47,226 nt of DNA from JAKFEW01 sp036675505. Its GTDB lineage: Bacteria > Cyanobacteriota > Sericytochromatia > S15B-MN24 > JAQBPE01. How positions within the stretch are numbered: position 1 is the first letter of the stretch; each line of letters opens with the position of its first letter. Shown here one piece after another: positions 47,204 to 47,226 of this stretch. The DNA is taken from contig JAKFEW010000067.1 in NCBI GenBank assembly GCA_036675505.1, forward strand, positions 1 through 47,226, written 5' to 3'. Both the position numbers and the translations under genes were made by a program. The notes below the pieces were generated by a model. It was not told where the DNA came from. It was given only the letters and a program-made list of their open reading frames with translations, and did not search any database.

Positions 47204-47226
47204 GGTCTACCCCCTCCTCTCCTCGT

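Larger units (their letters stand above)
42782..47226. mobile_element. Genomic island inserted at tRNA-Phe (left end; continues past the window)
   Basis: From the tRNA scar rightward the base composition falls visibly, codon use changes (many A/T-ending codons) and the gene types change: a HEPN-like membrane protein, a Vsr-like nuclease, trypsin-like and CHAT peptidases and a PD-(D/E)xK-type protein. No integrase is in the window; it should be at the other end or lost. The gap 42782-43007 has TGCTACA repeats but no gene. Confidence 0.75.

Overview
The window is 47.2 kb of very GC-rich bacterial chromosome, except for its last ~4.4 kb. The genes are short, mostly single or in pairs, often divergent, and many have clean Shine-Dalgarno sequences. 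There are no rRNA genes, no complete tRNA, no CRISPR array and no core biosynthetic operon, so the lineage cannot be fixed from this piece. The paired lipoproteins carrying runs of NNGGG-type sequence before a beta-propeller, and the alanine-rich proteins without signal peptides, remind me of non-photosynthetic relatives of Cyanobacteria (Sericytochromatia/Tanganyikabacteria). That is an impression from memory, not a demonstrated placement.

Layout. 0-16 kb: a family 4 glycosyltransferase, a secreted thioredoxin-like protein, a 5'-nucleotidase lipoprotein behind a hairpin that covers its ribosome binding site, a GNAT acetyltransferase, an EF-hand/proline-rich/papain-like protein with no signal peptide, a CAP-domain remnant, an NlpC/P60 hydrolase, an 849-residue lipoxygenase with SRPBCC and C2 domains at its N-terminus, a divergent peroxiredoxin-like protein, and a VIT-VWA secreted protein. 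16-26 kb: small redox and detoxification genes (four VOC proteins, MarR plus flavin reductase, Old Yellow Enzyme, YceI, methyltransferase), several with palindromic operators, and several decayed genes between them. 26-37 kb: an 882-residue repeat protein with EF-hand and glycine-rich hydrophobic segments, a Fic protein opposite a small secreted protein across a long inverted repeat, and a lipoprotein operon (two ~915-residue NHL-like proteins around a small membrane protein with a paralogue at 24 kb). 37-42.6 kb: a zone rich in pseudogenes that also holds an HTH/DUF6932 pair resembling a toxin-antitoxin module.

42.7-47.2 kb: a genomic island. At 42740-42781 lies the 3' half of a tRNA-Phe gene, from anticodon loop to discriminator base, still followed by its own terminator. 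This is the scar an integrase leaves when it inserts in a tRNA gene. To its right the DNA changes to visibly lower GC. The island carries, on the minus strand, a translationally coupled three-gene operon: a CHAT/caspase-like cysteine peptidase, a protein with a PD-(D/E)xK-like nuclease motif, and a trypsin-like serine peptidase with a complete His-Asp-Ser triad. Facing it are a membrane protein with a HEPN-like RNxxxH motif and a Vsr-like endonuclease. Two proteases plus nucleases on an island suggest an undescribed anti-phage or abortive-infection system; this is inference, and the strongest discovery candidate in the window.
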